The position numbers were made by a program, and so were the translations under genes. This document shows positions 1-10,131 of a DNA stretch of 64,000 nucleotides, one piece after another; position 1 is the first letter of the stretch, and the number at the start of each line of letters is the position of its first letter. Location of the stretch: assembly GCA_910574455.1 (NCBI GenBank), contig CAJSYZ010000006.1, positions 124,001 to 188,000 of the forward strand, written 5' to 3'. The notes beneath the pieces were generated by a model, which saw only the letters and a program-made list of their open reading frames with translations, was not told where the DNA came from and searched no databases. The stretch comes from Trichaptum fuscoviolaceum (lineage: Eukaryota; Basidiomycota; Agaricomycetes; Hymenochaetales; Trichaptaceae).

Positions 1-640
1 GCACCACTTCTTACTATGAATCATACGTCAAAGGGACAATTTTCTCTTAAATTAAGGGCCAGAAACGACTAGCATGAGGCGCACTGGCATCTAGTCTGGT
101 CGGATGGGAACATGTGTATGTACTCCATGGGTGACGCGGGCGCGTTCGTCCTCACTGCACTTAAGGAACCACAGACGTGGATCAATTAGTATCTTCCTAC
201 TTTTGAACTAGGATGGAAGAAGGACCGGAATCTATCACCGTTTAACACAGGGAAAGGCATTAAAAGCGTTTCTGAAGGACATAATTAGAGCAATTAGCGA
301 CGCAACTGGGAAGGATGTTGTGTTGAAGAATACGGATCGCGTCGAACTCGAGGCTACGCGTTCGTATTCTGAAGAACTCTGGTTCAAGTTGAGTGCTATC
401 CCCATTGTATCGTCGTCCTAATATTGCTAACGGAAATAACGCATCTGTCCCTGCGTCCTAAAAGCAATGATAAGTCACACTATCCAGATACTTAGCTACT
501 GGTGAAATGGTCGTTTAGCATATGTAGACTGGCTCTTCAAGCACAATGATATTCCGAATCAAGACCTTGAGATGTCAAAGAAGTTCTATCCCCGACAGAA
601 GAATATTTAGGAAATTGTTGGAGGCAAACAGGGATGCCAT
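1..640 (+). pseudogene. NmrA-like NAD(P)-binding protein relic, C-terminal half
   Basis: The three frames carry recognisable pieces of the C-terminal half of an NmrA-like (atypical short-chain dehydrogenase) protein. Near 12-35 the reading is YYESYVKG. At 112-186 it is MGDAGAFVLTALKEPQTW, followed by a stop; this resembles the family block D-x-GAFVLAAL-x-x-PEKWIG. At about 279-395 it is ISDATGKDVVLKN...TRSYSEELW, matching the family's ATGK-x-V block. At about 524-605 it reads NDIPNQDLEMSKKFYP. Stops and frame changes lie between the pieces, and a would-be donor is mutated, so this is a dead copy cut off by the window edge. Similar pieces recur at 8800-9590 and 54960-55600. NmrA proteins sense NAD(P) or act as reductases; no activity is expected here. 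Confidence 0.6.
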
Positions 641-1345
641 CACTTTTTAAGATTGATATGCACATGATTGCAATGATGCCCCACACCGCATCCCCCGGGT
701 CTATCTAACCTTTCCGGAGTACCAAAGGATATGATTCTCCTTCCAAATATCAATCATAAAGAAATCAAACATAATTGTAAACACTGATTAGACAAGCTCA
801 GATAATGATTATTTTCATCTAGGTCTGGAAGTAGCTCTCATTATCAGAATCATTGGATGCTGGGCAGATCCTGCCAGCCCGCAATCGGCGAAATCGCGAA
901 GAGTGCCAACTCCGACCACTCTGAATTCTATATGCTCACTATTCAAGTTACGCATTTCCAGTTCTCGACACGTGCCAAAATTTGGCGTTGTTTCGGCTCT
1001 ATTGCACTTTACTTGGGTACAGTATGTTCTGTTTCTTCCTGCACAGGAATTCAACACCACTAATCGCTTGTTTCTTAATAGAGTTGACAAATCCTCGGCA
1101 TGTCATATATCAAGGACGTGAAAGAGCTGCAAGTAAGAACTCAGTTTGCAACCCGCTCCACAGATTTGTGTCATATGGACAAAACGTTTCGGCAGACTAC
1201 ACAGTTCGGGATGCTATCGTACTATGTTCGATCTCTGTCTCCCTGATACTCGCGTGATCTACAATGCGCTGCACAACAGACACATGAAATGCAAGTTATA
1301 TACAAAATTAAATCTAATTCATAGATTCATTCATTTCCTCCTTCG
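641..1345. other. Intergenic, no gene seen
   Basis: Only short overlapping open frames without family resemblance are present. The stretch lies between the NmrA relic and the 3' end of the first F-box gene. Confidence 0.5.
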
Positions 1346-2878
1346 CTATCTCGTTGCTAATATAGCCTGTATCCTCGGATCCCCATTGACACCATCTAAT
1401 ACGTCACAGCCATCGAGCTCAAAGTATTCCAACCTCGCTATCTCTCGTCCCAGCCTGTCGACGATCATGTCCGCCACATCTGCCGTCTTGATGGTGGGGG
1501 AAATGAAGCAATGCGTAACCAGGAGAAGCTCGAGCTTCGGGCAATACGGGCCTGAAACGTTTTCGCCATGCATTTGGCTGTCTCCCAATAGACGGTCCAT
1601 ATGCAGAACGCTGAGGAGCTCCGAATTCTCAGCGAACCTGATGCCGCTAAAACATAGATATTGCAGATTCGTACAGTATACCAGTGCGCTCCCGAGCTCG
1701 TACTCATACTCCAAATCACATCCTATGGTCAACCGCTCCAATACGCGACCATGGTTTTTCAGGAAGTGGTAGAAAGCGGTATGGTCATGATTGACGTTGA
1801 ACTGCATCCTCGCCTTCCGCTCTTCGTCATAAACGCAATTAATCTCGAATTCCTTCAACTTGGGGCACCATAAACCGTCAATAAAGTCGTATGGAGAATT
1901 AGGGTCCTGCTCTTCCACCACGTCTGGAAAGGATACTCGGAGCTCTTCAAGCATCGGAAGAAGAATATAAACTTCGGAGTAGTTCCTGAGATCCCAATCG
2001 AGTCCTTCAGTGATGAGGACAATCATAGTCTTCAGCCTTGGCATCCCTTGTAGAATGTCGCACCAGCTGGCGATAAGAGTGTTGTCGGAACTACCAAAGA
2101 GTCCGAACTGCAGAGTGGTGAGGTTCGATAGCACCAGGTTGTCTGCAATAGAGATCTTCAAACATCCGAAGATGTGGCATTCGACTAACCGTGTGCTGCA
2201 CGCCGAAAGATCAATGGTTCCAGCTTCACTGTTGTCACCGATCATCGGGTACACAACGGAGAGGAACTCTAGCCTGAGCATGTTGTCGAGCCTCCACGGC
2301 CAGGTACCCGGTAATGGTGCTTCGAGAGCGTCGGAATCGTCAATCAGAAAGTTCAGACATAAGTGTTGCAGCCGATGGCGGACTGCTGTAACCAGGCGCA
2401 TGTACTGGTGCATTGCATTCGTAGCCAGCCTCAATTTCGAGCTCGCGTCTTTAGTGTCGACGAGTTCCGAGTTCGCCCCGACTTCCATAGAGCTTAGGTT
2501 TGCCAACACGCTAACATTAAGCGGTAGGATGGAACCGCTACGAGAGAAGAACGTTTTCGCCATATCAACGCCTTTTACCAGCCGCCCGACCGACTTGGAG
2601 TCTGTTACAACTTCAAAGGTGGTCCATAGTCCGTTTCGCCCCAGTGTGACCCTCCGCCAGTCCGTACATACTTGTGACGTATTAATCGGAGCGTATCGGT
2701 GAAATGGGAACCCCTCGGCCTCAGGCTCGTCCTCTGGTTCGGGCTGTGCTAGAAAGAAGATATATTCTAATATCTCCACAGAAAGCATGGTCGCTCGACC
2801 TGGGAAGTGATGGGTCATAGTAGTTTCCGGTGGAGATTCTGCATTGTTAGTCGGATTGTTTGGAGTAAGATTAGGCAT
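1346..2878 (-). CDS. F-box/LRR-like protein 1
   Basis: A single-exon gene for about 510 residues. The F-box lies at roughly residues 31-90: LSVEILEYIFF, a loop enlarged by about 20 residues, then QVCTDWRRVTLGRNGLW. The rest is a leucine-rich solenoid with family landmarks: LPGTWPWRLDNM, TIDLSACS, SNLTTLQF, the block CDLEYEYELGSAL, and a C-terminal MIVDRLG...RLEYFELDGCDVLDG. F-box proteins usually bring substrates to SCF ubiquitin ligases through Skp1; the target here is unknown. An in-frame ATG exists at 2929, but a TATA-like ATATATG lies at 2934-2940, which would place transcription start downstream of that codon, so the ATG at 2878 is preferred. The closest relative in the window is the gene at 61530. 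Confidence 0.85.
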   Translation of the reverse strand: MPNLTPNNPTNNAESPPETTMTHHFPGRATMLSVEILEYIFFLAQPEPEDEPEAEGFPFHRYAPINTSQVCTDWRRVTLGRNGLWTTFEVVTDSKSVGRLVKGVDMAKTFFSRSGSILPLNVSVLANLSSMEVGANSELVDTKDASSKLRLATNAMHQYMRLVTAVRHRLQHLCLNFLIDDSDALEAPLPGTWPWRLDNMLRLEFLSVVYPMIGDNSEAGTIDLSACSTRLVECHIFGCLKISIADNLVLSNLTTLQFGLFGSSDNTLIASWCDILQGMPRLKTMIVLITEGLDWDLRNYSEVYILLPMLEELRVSFPDVVEEQDPNSPYDFIDGLWCPKLKEFEINCVYDEERKARMQFNVNHDHTAFYHFLKNHGRVLERLTIGCDLEYEYELGSALVYCTNLQYLCFSGIRFAENSELLSVLHMDRLLGDSQMHGENVSGPYCPKLELLLVTHCFISPTIKTADVADMIVDRLGREIARLEYFELDGCDVLDGVNGDPRIQAILATR

Positions 2879-2933
2879 TGGAACGGGATGTAGGAAAGGG
2901 ACAAGGATGAAGCAGTCGTTGTGAAGCATACTT

Positions 2934-2970
2934 CATATATGGTTCAAGTTGTGGTTATGCAAACAAAGCC
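2934..2970 (-). promoter_or_regulatory. Promoter module of F-box gene 1
   Basis: On the minus strand the order is AACCACAACTTGAACC (2941-2956), preceded by GGCTTTGTTT (2961-2970) and followed by ATATATG (2934-2940). The same combination precedes most F-box paralogs in this window. Confidence 0.5.
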
Positions 2971-3322
2971 ATACACACAGTACAACCAGCAGCATCATCA
3001 AAGTAGAGCCTTGCTACTGTGCATGTCTGTGCGTTGTTTAACACTTGAGATTCGATGGTTTGAAACGTTGACATATTAACTATGTAGAGGAATGTGATGT
3101 GAAGAAACAACAACACGAATCCGATATGCTCAGAAATGGTTAGAATCACGTTCATGCTCTTAAGGCACACCGTCCTACTCTCTATTGCTTACTAGAACAT
3201 TCGAATCATATGACAGAAACGGTGGGTTATACATGTAGTGTCATTTTAGCTTATTAATGAACGAAGTATAATACAGAGAGGAAGCGTATTACCACGCGTA
3301 TGTATATGACAAGCCAGCTTGC

Positions 3323-4849
3323 CTAACATTTCCTGCGTACCATGCATTCACCGACTTCTCTACATTTCCCTAATCTGTATCGCGGAGTCGCTCTCACCTT
3401 CTGGACCCATGGATGCTGATCAAAACCTTGCAGACCGCATCCCGTAAAGGAGAAGTGCGTCAACTCCGACCCCTCTCGTGTCCACCTGCGTTTAACCATC
3501 TTCAAAATATGCGACGTCTGCGTTCCAGAGGGAATAAAGCACCTTTCGACACTAAGGTACTTCAAGGCTGGGCACAGCAAGACCTCCATCTCCTTCTGGC
3601 CATCAAACAGCTCGTCCTCGTAGAATGTGAGCTTCTTGTGTAGATCCTTGAGCAGCAGTGAGCTATCTACAAACCGCATATTGCGGAAGTGGAGATGCTG
3701 CAGGTTTGGGCAGAGCGCAAGCGTGAGCTCCAGTGCGTCGTCATTGAACAAATCATATCCAATGACTAGCCGCTCCAGGGCACAACCGGAGACGCGCAGA
3801 AATGTTGATGGGCCCAGGTAGTCGTGTCGAATTCGAATGCCATCAACATGAACCGTCCCTCTTCTCATAGAACTCACGGCATACTGGCACATAATATGTA
3901 GCTCCTTTAATTGGGGGCACGAAAGACTGTTGAGGAAGGCGTATTGGAGGTCGTTCCCGGACCACACTACCTGCTCTGGGTACATGATCTTCAGAGACCT
4001 GAGTCGAGGAAGGATGACTCCGTGATTCTGGAAGGGTGGGCGGGCGCTCCAATTCATGCCGGGGTGAATCGTTACTGTGAGGGATTGGAGGTTGGGTGCT
4101 TGTCGTAAGACGTTGAACCAGTTGGCGACTAGACCCGGGTCGACAGCACCAGTAGTCTTACTCCGCATACCTACGACGTCAAACTGTAGGTGCTCTAGGC
4201 TCGACAACGTCAGTCCTTCGTTAAGTTGCACCCTCACATATCCGGAAATATGACAGGATCGCAACCGTTCACTTGCAGACAGGTCGACAATCCCGATGTC
4301 CTTTGACTTGCAGGTAGCCGGGTATGTGATTTGAAGCTGTTCGAGCATGGGCATATCATTGAAAAACCAGGGCCAAACACCGGGCGTGTGCGTGTGAGGG
4401 GAATCTGTCATGTAGTTCAAGTGTATGTTCCTCCACCGGCGGTGACGCGGAGCTATCAACCACAAATTTCGGCACATGGAGGTCTCAGCAACCCAGTGCT
4501 TCTCTGCGTCAGTGCGTCCTCGTATAGTGGACTGATTCATACAAATTGCAATGTCAAGGGGAAGGACTGGACCGCTGCGGGAGATGAAGACCTCGAGAAG
4601 ACGTTGTGCTTTGTGCGTGTCGAATCCTGCGCCTATAGATGCTTTCATGGTGCTCCAGAACCCATGGCGACCGAGTGAGACCGCTCGCCAGTGATGGTTA
4701 ACTTTGGATGTGACTAACGGCGCGCAGAGCAGTTGGTTTTGCCTTGGTCCTGCTTGGGCGAAGGAAAAGATCTTTTCGAGTATGTCTGGGGGAAAGTATG
4801 CTATTAAGGCTTGGGGTGGGGGAGCGGCTATAGGAGTGGTCTGATCCAT
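3323..4849 (-). CDS. F-box/LRR-like protein 2 (subfamily A)
   Basis: A single-exon gene for 508 residues. The F-box lies at about residues 17-67: ALIAYFPPDILEKIFSFAQ, then TSKVNHHWRAVSLGRHGFW. The LRR-like body carries HTPGVWPWFFNDMPMLEQL, IVDLSASERLRSCHISG, LSSLEHLQFDVVG, LVIGYDL, and a C-terminal GSELTHFSFTGCGLQGFDQHPW. It has a close paralog at 55779-57347 with matching flanks, so the two come from a segmental duplication. A likely SCF adaptor by family; the substrate is unknown. No intron is needed and the frame is uninterrupted. Confidence 0.85.
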   Translation of the reverse strand: MDQTTPIAAPPPQALIAYFPPDILEKIFSFAQAGPRQNQLLCAPLVTSKVNHHWRAVSLGRHGFWSTMKASIGAGFDTHKAQRLLEVFISRSGPVLPLDIAICMNQSTIRGRTDAEKHWVAETSMCRNLWLIAPRHRRWRNIHLNYMTDSPHTHTPGVWPWFFNDMPMLEQLQITYPATCKSKDIGIVDLSASERLRSCHISGYVRVQLNEGLTLSSLEHLQFDVVGMRSKTTGAVDPGLVANWFNVLRQAPNLQSLTVTIHPGMNWSARPPFQNHGVILPRLRSLKIMYPEQVVWSGNDLQYAFLNSLSCPQLKELHIMCQYAVSSMRRGTVHVDGIRIRHDYLGPSTFLRVSGCALERLVIGYDLFNDDALELTLALCPNLQHLHFRNMRFVDSSLLLKDLHKKLTFYEDELFDGQKEMEVLLCPALKYLSVERCFIPSGTQTSHILKMVKRRWTREGSELTHFSFTGCGLQGFDQHPWVQKVRATPRYRLGKCREVGECMVRRKC

Positions 4850-5479
4850 TCTCTTGATACTGCAACGAAAGATTAGAAGTTGACGAAGGTGAGTGGAGAT
4901 GGAAGAAGCCGTGAGACGAAGAATATCCGATGCAACAAAACCTTAGAGTGTGGTTGGAGGTTGTGTTTGGCCGAACAAATAGACCACACGTACAATAGGA
5001 CATTAGATTTGACATTCGTAGTGCAGTTTGTGTCTGCTAACTTATATCTGCTGGTATGTAAGTTTCAGATTCATGCGAAGGACGAAACAAAGATACGTTG
5101 TATCACATAAATGATATCCACCAGCCCATTTGAGCCTGCGCTCGTTTTTTGTGATGCGTTTGTGGTTGTGTCAATAGGAAGGTTTCCTGCTACTAGCTCC
5201 ATCCTGGTCTCCAGGCGGTAAAGTTCTACATCAGTGGAGGATTTTGCTCTGAAAATTCCATTGGAAATGAAATCTAACGAAGCGAATGGTTGTGCAGTAC
5301 TAGAACACGGATAGTCCGAGGACAAGAGGAGAGCACAGGACGCGTAGTCTTGTCTGTTTGTAGAGCAAACAACCGTAAACAAAAAAGCCTGCCAGTGTCG
5401 GCTGGTAAGTAAAATTTCAACACTTGTTCTCGCTGCTACTACCTGTTTTTCTGTTCTCCTTTCTTACGCTCTGACTCTG
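4850..5479. other. 5' flank shared with the subfamily A paralog
   Basis: No gene is seen. The stretch is alignable with 57350-58080, downstream in the duplicate cluster. It includes GTGTGGTT...GTTTGGC near 4950-4990, a weak version of the promoter block found at other F-box genes. Confidence 0.45.
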
Positions 5480-6560
5480 GAATTTCATTGAACTAGCTAA
5501 GGTGACTGCTTTGCTCGTCTGTCACTGCTCAAACGCGACTTTCAAACCTCATCGCTCAAGGAAGTAGAGGCTGATTTCCAGACCAATAGCAATGCGAAGG
5601 CAGACTATTACGACTACGAGAATGAATTGGGACTAACTTCAACCTTCTAGCAACCAAGCAGGGACTACGTACTGAACCTGCTGTATGTAGAGTCCCGAGA
5701 GTGATATCGATGTCGATGCTGATACCGATGTCAATGATGGATTGAAACCAAACGGAACAACGGAATGCCTGTCTAAGTTGGACTTTAGGAAGATCGAAGG
5801 TTTAACTCATGCTGGGAAAGCTGCTCGGTGTACAATCGCCGTGAGCTCAATAGAAAACTTGGGGAGAGGGGTTGGGACTCTGTTACGGTACGTCCTCTCA
5901 ATTCGTTTCGACTCGGATGTGGTTTTTCGTTAATGAGGTTCGCTTCGCTTGAACTTACATTTCCTTATCCTGTGTAGCTGCTCTTCTATACCGTGTTATG
6001 CTGCGTGAAAATGAGAGAAGGGGTCAGGTTGCCACTGCCCTGGACAATGCAGAAAGAGGTCAAAAATGAGACGCGGAAGAAAAAGAGCGACTTACGTACT
6101 TCAGACCTCAAAGGCGTTCTCTCATAGATGTGTGTGTCGGTTGTGATGGAAACAGTATGGAATAGAGATGAAGTAAGGCTCGGAATTGGTCTGGTTCTGG
6201 CTTAGCAGTGAGCAGTGAGTCGCCTTTAAACCATCGCGTTGGATTTTGATAGCTGGGATGCATGTTCACAGAAAACTAAACAGTCATTAAAGAAAGCAGT
6301 CTTCAAGAGAGGTCTCGACGCGTGACACTCGCCACTGTTTTTCACGAGGGATATCCCCACTCGTTTACATATGCAAATTCATGCAGCGCGCCAGTTCTTC
6401 GAGGTACCGATGAAGCGCTCTTTGTCCATCGGTGGGGAATGAGGACAACTTGCACGAGCATGTTGTTATCGTGTCCCAGACGACAGCGAGCTTCTGAGAG
6501 AACAACCTTCTCGCGTGACGATGCTGCTCGACTGGTCGTCATTCGCGTACATTTCGAAGT
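5480..6560 (+). pseudogene. Unidentified three-copy gene relic, copy 1
   Basis: This stretch recurs at about 7740-8400 and 58080-59150. Shared marks are a GACTACGA-containing block (5608-5625), an acidic D/V run (IDVDADTDVND, near 5705-5740), an exon end followed by a GTACGT donor and TGTAG acceptor (about 5888-5980), and the later AGCAGTGAGT block (near 6207). The coding frame is broken in every copy. I do not recognise the protein family. The copies travel with F-box genes of subfamilies A and B. Confidence 0.4.
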
Positions 6561-6769
6561 CGAACACCTTGCGCGGTGTGCAGGACACGAGACGTTCGCC
6601 AATGAACATGTGAAGCTGCTGAACGAGTGGACAACGATTCTGTGGTTAAGCCTGTTCCCGGTAATGATGCCGCGGCTGGGAAACGTTTTGGGAAAGTACG
6701 TGACCCTGCCTGGGAACCGCCGTCAATAGGCTGGACGGACAGGAATTGTCACCTGGTATGTACAGCGAA

Positions 6770-7317
6770 CGGTGTGTGAAGCTTGGGCATGTTGTCGAGC
6801 CTCCAAGGCCAAGTGCCCCGGTAACGGCGCCTCGAACGCAGCGGGAGCTCGATTGGAAAGCGCAGATTGAGGTGCCGCAGGTGATGGCGGACTGGCATGA
6901 TTAGCGGATGTACCGGTACATTGATGCTGCAGCCAGCTTATTCTTTGTGAGACGGTCTTCAGCGTTATCAGGATCCGCGTTCAAGGACATGGTGGACCAT
7001 ACATTGTATGGGTCTACGACCATTTTGATAGTGAGCGGTAGGACGGGTCGGCTCCGATGAAGGAATGTTTCGACGAGACCTGCGCTTTTCGCAAATCGAT
7101 CGAACGACTTGGCATCTGCCGCTACTTGGATGTCAGTCCATAGTCTGTGCCTTCCCAGGATGACAGTCCGCCAGTGCCGACAGACCTGCGAAGCACTTTG
7201 CAGGTGCGTCGGGAACCACGCCCCGTTTTCGTATGGATATTGTTGGATAAAGAAAAATATATTCTCCAGGACCTCAGTAGCAAGGCACGCAGCTCGTCCT
7301 TCGGAGGGATTCGTCAC
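6770..7317 (-). pseudogene. F-box protein relic (subfamily B), truncated
   Basis: Reading from 7317, the first 138 residues keep an F-box (LATEVLENIFFFI, then QVCRHWRTVILGRHRLW) and the LPLTIKMV block, then hit a stop at 6901. Homology continues past the stop to about 6785 (GTWPWRLDNMPKL-like coding). It then jumps to sequence matching the 3' flank of the intact paralog at 59747-61312. The part equivalent to roughly 59405-60712 is missing, a deletion of about 1.3 kb covering most of the LRR body. An N-terminal F-box-only peptide could still be translated; no function is inferred. Confidence 0.75.
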
Positions 7318-7418
7318 TTGCGGTGGAGAAACTGAGATTCTGAATTAGTGGAGGGTGTTGACATTGGGATGGGGAACGGATGAGAGGAGGCGGATGATGT
7401 AGAAAGCCATAGCACCGA

Positions 7419-7456
7419 TTATAAGGAACACTAATGTGGTGGTACAAGTTGTGGTC
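7419..7456 (-). promoter_or_regulatory. Promoter module of the truncated F-box copy
   Basis: On the minus strand GACCACAACTTGTACC (7441-7456) is followed by TTATAA (7419-7424). It matches the module upstream of intact F-box genes. Confidence 0.4.
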
Positions 7457-7739
7457 AGATCGAAAAATTCAAACAACACATTGTGTCAGTGTCGTGGTCG
7501 TACAAAGAGCACGAGTGGCTAGTAGTCACGAAAACCGTGACTCCGCTCGCGTGCTGTGACATTACGCGCCACTCTGCAAGTGCCATTGGCAGTGACTTCA
7601 AGCCTACGACCAATGATGACCTCAAATACTAACCTACTCACTCCTCCCTCCTCTTTCGGTACATCAAAATATCTCAAAGGTGTCTTTCCCTGGACGGCAG
7701 ATTCTGGCGCGCCCAACTTACAGTAGGTCACGCTAGGAC

Positions 7740-8400
7740 GAGCGAGTCGTGTGTCAAGTGACTCGAATGTCGAAGGGACATTGGGAATGCGCGCTGTGTT
7801 GAGACTGCGCTTGATGAAAGCTCAATGGCTGGTCCATGACGGCGAGTTGGTTACGGGACCTCTGTCGCGGTATGTCATCGCCTGCCCTGTCGTTGTATTC
7901 TCTTCAACCTTCAGCAAGGTCTGAGTCGCTTTTACTCATGTGTCTGTATCTTTTGTAGCTTCTTTCTTGAACCCGAGCTATGTTGTGTAAGAAAGAGAAG
8001 GTGGAAGCATTACTGTTGTCTCGGGCTTGTAAAAGACGACGCGCAGAAGATAAGGGACAGAAGGGATAAGAACGACCTGCCTGTTGTTTCTTCTTTCTCT
8101 TTGCGAGCCTTCAATGTGGTTCTTTCTGGATGGGTGCGCAGATGGATAAGGGCAGCTTATGGTCTTTGGCTTCGACGGATCTGGCCCTGGGTTGGCAGTG
8201 AGCAGTGAGTTACCATCAGAAGATACATGCTCACGGGACAACAGCAAACAGTGACTGAAGACAATTGACTTCAAGAGAGGGCATATCGCGGAACACTCGC
8301 TTGGGGCGTTCACCTGCGGTATGTCGCCTTGTTGTCATACGCTATTCACGCGACGCGTCCGTCTTTCAGAGCGCAGTGGAGCGGCGTCCCAAAACGACCT
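7740..8400 (+). pseudogene. Unidentified three-copy gene relic, copy 2
   Basis: It shares with copies 1 and 3 an exon end at about 7870 followed by a GTATGT donor, a TTTTGTAG acceptor near 7959, the TCTTGAACC...TATG block, and the GCAGTGAGCAGTGAGT block near 8200. The reading frame is not continuous and the family is unknown. Confidence 0.35.
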
Positions 8401-8799
8401 CCTTCATCGATCAGCATGTAAATCCTGCTTTACAGAAAATCCAGTCTTAATCAATTATTGAGTAGCTTTACTCTGGCGACGTTCGCACACAAACCATCCG
8501 CTACTGAAGAGAAGATTTCATGTCGGAACGATCACCCTGCCCGTGTAGACCTACTCCCGTCTTAGACGACACTTGCTCGTATCTTCACCTTAAAATATAC
8601 CAAAACCTCTTCTCTCTTGATTTAGAAGGTAAGCAGTCGTTGGTCAATGGGCGAAAAGCCGGGCGAAAAGAAGCCAACCTGATTAATCCATCATTCTAAT
8701 ATCAGCTTCTATCTTCCCTCGGGTCCTTGCTCACATACAAGTTAAAAGGTATGTGGTTCGTAGTGAAACGACGTAAAGGAACTCATCCATATATCTCAG

Positions 8800-9091
8800 A
8801 TGACGGGCAAGCTCCTTATCCTCGTTACCGGCGCGACTGGTATGCAAGGGGGAAGCGTTGTGCCGTTCTTGTTCGAGGATGGCGGATTCCGAATCTGCGC
8901 GGTTACTAGAAAGACTGACTCTCCGAAAGGGATAGGTTCGTGTGTCCTGTGACCTCTCTCTCTTCATCGCCGAACGAGCTTACCATTGTTCTCCTAGGAC
9001 TGGTCTCAAATGGAGTAGAAGTGGTGCGAGGAGACTTGGCAGTGACTTTAGGCTCACCAAGGCCTTGGTTGACAACGACCTGAAAGCGAGC
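8800..9091 (+). pseudogene. NmrA-like protein relic, N-terminal part
   Basis: The ATG at 8800 opens a clear Rossmann start: LLILVTGATGMQGGSVVPFL (the GxxGxxG dinucleotide-binding loop), then FRICAVTRKTDSPKG. A canonical 62-nt intron (8936-8997, GT..AG) joins it in frame to LVSNGVEVVRGDLAV, the expected second strand and acidic residue of the fold. A stop follows at about 9089-9091. The match to NmrA-like proteins is strong, but the copy ends after about 70 residues. Degraded C-terminal pieces follow at 9180-9590. Confidence 0.7.
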
Positions 9092-9179
9092 AGTACCCCT
9101 AGTACCTCGTAAACCCATATCTCTACTCATCATCCCACGATCTGCTCAGAAATACTGACACCTATCAATCAATAGCCTG

Positions 9180-9590
9180 TACATTGTTACGTACTATGAA
9201 TCATTTACTACGGGCACATTGGCCTTTCGCGTGTTCAAGTAGAAAATTAGGCACGTACTCCGGGAACGCTCATCCTCGCTACCTTCAAGGGGCCACAGAC
9301 ATACTAGTGCGATTCTTCATTCGATCTACCAGTAGAGACATAATCCGATTTTTAGATACAACATTGCTTCTAATCGACGCACAAAACCTATCTATTGTCT
9401 GGAAATTGTCAAACATGACAAAGCACAATGGCCCGGGGAATGAACATTACTCGAGTCGCGGTTGTGAAGATCATCTCTGGATAAGACTCATGATGAAGAA
9501 TGTAGAATACGCAAACACATACAATAATTCTCCATATTTGTGCTTTGTGCATTGGTCATTCATGTTGCCGTACACCGTATTCCCACAATT
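9180..9590 (+). pseudogene. NmrA-like relic, degraded C-terminal part
   Basis: At nucleotide level it resembles window positions 1-190 (TACTATGAATCAT start, then the ...GGGCCACAGACA block). It therefore looks like the remainder of the NmrA-like gene that begins at 8800. No continuous frame with family motifs survives. Confidence 0.4.
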
Positions 9591-9599
9591 CGTGTGGTA

Positions 9600-10005
9600 G
9601 ACCACAGCGCTTGAACCACTAGTGAGCTCTTAGATCACGAATTCCGAAGCACTAGGCGGAAAGGGCGCTCTTGCAAGCCAGAATATAGTCGATGACGTTA
9701 TATGTTTATCAAAATTGAAACACGGAAAGTCAATGTACTGCTGAAATCTCTGCAGTTTGAGCGTAGACACCACTACGCACGAATCACGGTGCTACCTTCT
9801 GGGTAAGACATAGGAAGAAATGCGGACGTGTTTTCTTAAATCAAGAAGGAAACTATCCATTTCAGGCATCTTTCTGGGTCCTCTCGTTTCTTCATGTCGT
9901 GCTCGGCCTTTCCATGGCCATGGCCTATGCATTCCACGTCTCTCCCTAGCTTCACCAAAGCGTTTGGGACCACACATACGAGTCCTCAGATGACTCCACG
10001 CTACA
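9600..10005. other. Intergenic, no gene seen
   Basis: No coding or RNA signal is recognised between the NmrA relic and the promoter of the F-box gene at 10132. Confidence 0.5.
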
Positions 10006-10020
10006 GTGGATGCATTTAGT

Positions 10021-10079
10021 GTTTGGCTCTGTTATGAAACAACCACAAACTTGAACCACATATCAGTACTCTATAAAGT
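10021..10079 (+). promoter_or_regulatory. Promoter module of the plus-strand F-box gene
   Basis: GTTTGGCTCTGTT (10021-10033), AACCACAAACTTGAACCAC (10041-10059) and TATAAAG (10073-10079) lie just upstream of the ATG at 10132. This is the clearest example of the module shared by the family. Confidence 0.6.
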
Positions 10080-10131
10080 GGAGGACGCCGCTGCAAGTGA
10101 AGCGTCCTTCCCCAGTTACACATCAGCAACC

